Positions 15,601 to 15,697 of a DNA stretch of 15,697 nucleotides are shown here, one piece after another (position 1 is the first letter of the stretch; each line of letters opens with the position of its first letter). The notes beneath the pieces were generated by a model. It was given only the letters and a program-made list of their open reading frames with translations, had not been told where the DNA came from and made no database searches. A program made the position numbers and the translations under genes. The DNA is from DASYML01 sp036009045. GTDB taxonomy: Bacteria; Acidobacteriota; Blastocatellia; Pyrinomonadales; Pyrinomonadaceae. The stretch covers positions 1-15,697 of the forward strand of contig DASYML010000042.1 of the NCBI GenBank assembly GCA_036009045.1. Direction: 5' to 3'.

Positions 15601-15697
15601 CGACGGCCAGCCACTTGCCGGAGCCGTCATCCACTTGAGCGGTCCCAAATCAGCCCGCACCATTACCGATGCTGACGGTCATTACAAGTTTGAGAAT
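12692..15697 (+). CDS. Exported ExeM/NucH-type nuclease with lamin-tail and CnaB-like domains (3' end missing)
   Basis: The frame is open for 1002 codons and runs off the window. The signal peptide has RRWLL, then a hydrophobic core, with cleavage after A45 (SQA/VS). A lamin-tail domain follows at about 47-215 (ISQVYGGGGNTGATF). An Ig-like domain lies at about 245-350 and an OB-fold-like region at about 351-540 (TTSGIVTGRKSNGFFLQTP). The endonuclease/exonuclease/phosphatase catalytic domain spans about 622-955. Its active-site motifs are intact: N628 in VASFNMQRFFD, E676 in VIGVEEMEN, H781 in NHLRS, D838 and N840 in GDYNAF, D902-H903 in ALDHTI, and D942-H943 in SDHDPE. This fits extracellular, metal-dependent DNases of the ExeM/NucH group, which degrade external DNA for nutrients or biofilm release. 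A CnaB-like domain begins at about 961, nearly the same as in the lamin-tail protein; a DUF4214 tail beyond the window is expected but not seen. Confidence 0.87.
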   Translation, partial: MPILRDNTLTNPSIRRWLLACALMAVLSLTAFLQPFIHLVPASQAVSTTIVISQVYGGGGNTGATFRNDFIELFNRGNTPASVNGWSVQYASATGNSWQVTNLTNVTLQPGQYYLIQEAAGTGGTTNLPTPDATGSGTGIPMAAGAGKVALVNNTTALTCGATNNCLPNANIVDLVGYGTTASSFEGAGPTPAPGNTSSVVRGSNGCTETDNNATDFTATATITPRNTATTLAPCGGGGTTNPSGVGAANPNPVTAGNTTLLTVTVTPGTSPASTGITVTGDLTSIGGSATQTFFDNGTNGDVTAGDNIFSYLATVAGATTGGAKSLPISIADAQARTGSTNISLTVQTPPVAVHDIQGSGTSSPLANSIVTTSGIVTGRKSNGFFLQTPDANADADPNTSEGIFVFTSSAPTVSVGDAVTVSGTVQEFIPASDPGSPPQTEIGNTPSVSVGSTGNPLPAAITLTTADTAVNDVNNLEKYEGMRVHVNSLTVSGPTGGNIDEVNATSASFGDFYGVITGVARPFREPGIEAPYPTPTPYPSGPAPASAPTFDANPERLRINSLGLTGSTDLQVSANAVVTNITGPLDYGFRTYTIDPDPAPTPTVTGGMAAVPVPTPNSRELTVASFNMQRFFDTTDDPAVSDVVLTTTAFNNRLNKASLAIRNMLNLPDVIGVEEMENLTTLQSVATKINNDEVAASRPNPNYVPYLVEGNDVGGIDVGFLVKSSRVSVNSVTQYNKTETFIDPNTGSSATLNDRPPLVLRASITQPSGTPLSFSVIVNHLRSLGSVTLLTNAGAHTRVKRAKEAESLARLINEMQNGGPNGIQMLPYDQNIVSVGDYNAFQFNDGYDDVMGTVKGTPAPATQVVEASPDLNNPDLTDLIDTLPADQKYSYTFGGNAQALDHTIVNQNMLNRFSRFAYARMDADFADSLRNDPNRPERISDHDPEVAYFNMAIPPTAAEASISGQITTPDGQPLAGAVIHLSGPKSARTITDADGHYKFEN

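Noticed and set aside
1..15697. CRISPR array, insertion sequence, tRNA or rRNA
   Set aside because: No regularly spaced direct repeats, transposase motifs, tRNA cloverleaf or rRNA core sequence were recognised on either strand.

Overview
The window looks like chromosomal DNA from a free-living Gram-negative-type bacterium with a large repertoire of modular secreted proteins. The best guess is Acidobacteriota of the Blastocatellia/Pyrinomonadaceae kind. That rests on the domain style: lamin-tail, carboxypeptidase-regulatory-like and DUF4214 modules combined on one polypeptide, a VPS10/BNR-type propeller protein and a gingipain-like protease with no type IX sorting domain. No rRNA, tRNA, CRISPR array, transposase or integrase was seen.

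Layout. Positions 1-141 hold the 3' end of a small secreted cysteine-rich peptide whose spacing matches an inhibitor-cystine-knot (conotoxin-like) peptide. It is followed by a nucleotidyltransferase-fold protein (333-1409). Then come four large exported proteins on the + strand, each separated from the next by 300-1100 bases and probably transcribed separately: a gingipain-type (C25) cysteine protease (1746-5222); a lamin-tail/CnaB-like/DUF4214 protein (5548-7335); a beta-propeller/CnaB-like/DUF4214 protein (8483-12271); and a lamin-tail/OB-fold/ExeM-NucH-type extracellular nuclease that enters a CnaB-like domain where the window ends (12692 onward). One small, basic, proline-rich exported protein lies on the minus strand (7786-7445), convergent with the lamin-tail protein.

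The theme is the cell surface and its surroundings. A protease, a nuclease and a propeller protein sit together. Two of the proteins, and probably a third, end in the same CnaB-like plus DUF4214 tail, as if one attachment or sorting module had been added to different heads. The two complete tails share four cysteines at identical spacing and a nearly identical last 30 or so residues.

The gaps hold several structured elements: an 18-bp perfect inverted repeat between the convergent genes (7371-7416), a 20-bp terminator hairpin with a UUCG loop after the propeller gene (12344-12390), a good sigma-70-like promoter ahead of the nuclease gene (12434-12462), and a palindromic repeat in that gene's leader (12501-12571) with an inverted 22-nt partial copy at 7890-7911. 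All similarity calls come from reading motifs by eye; no database search was run.
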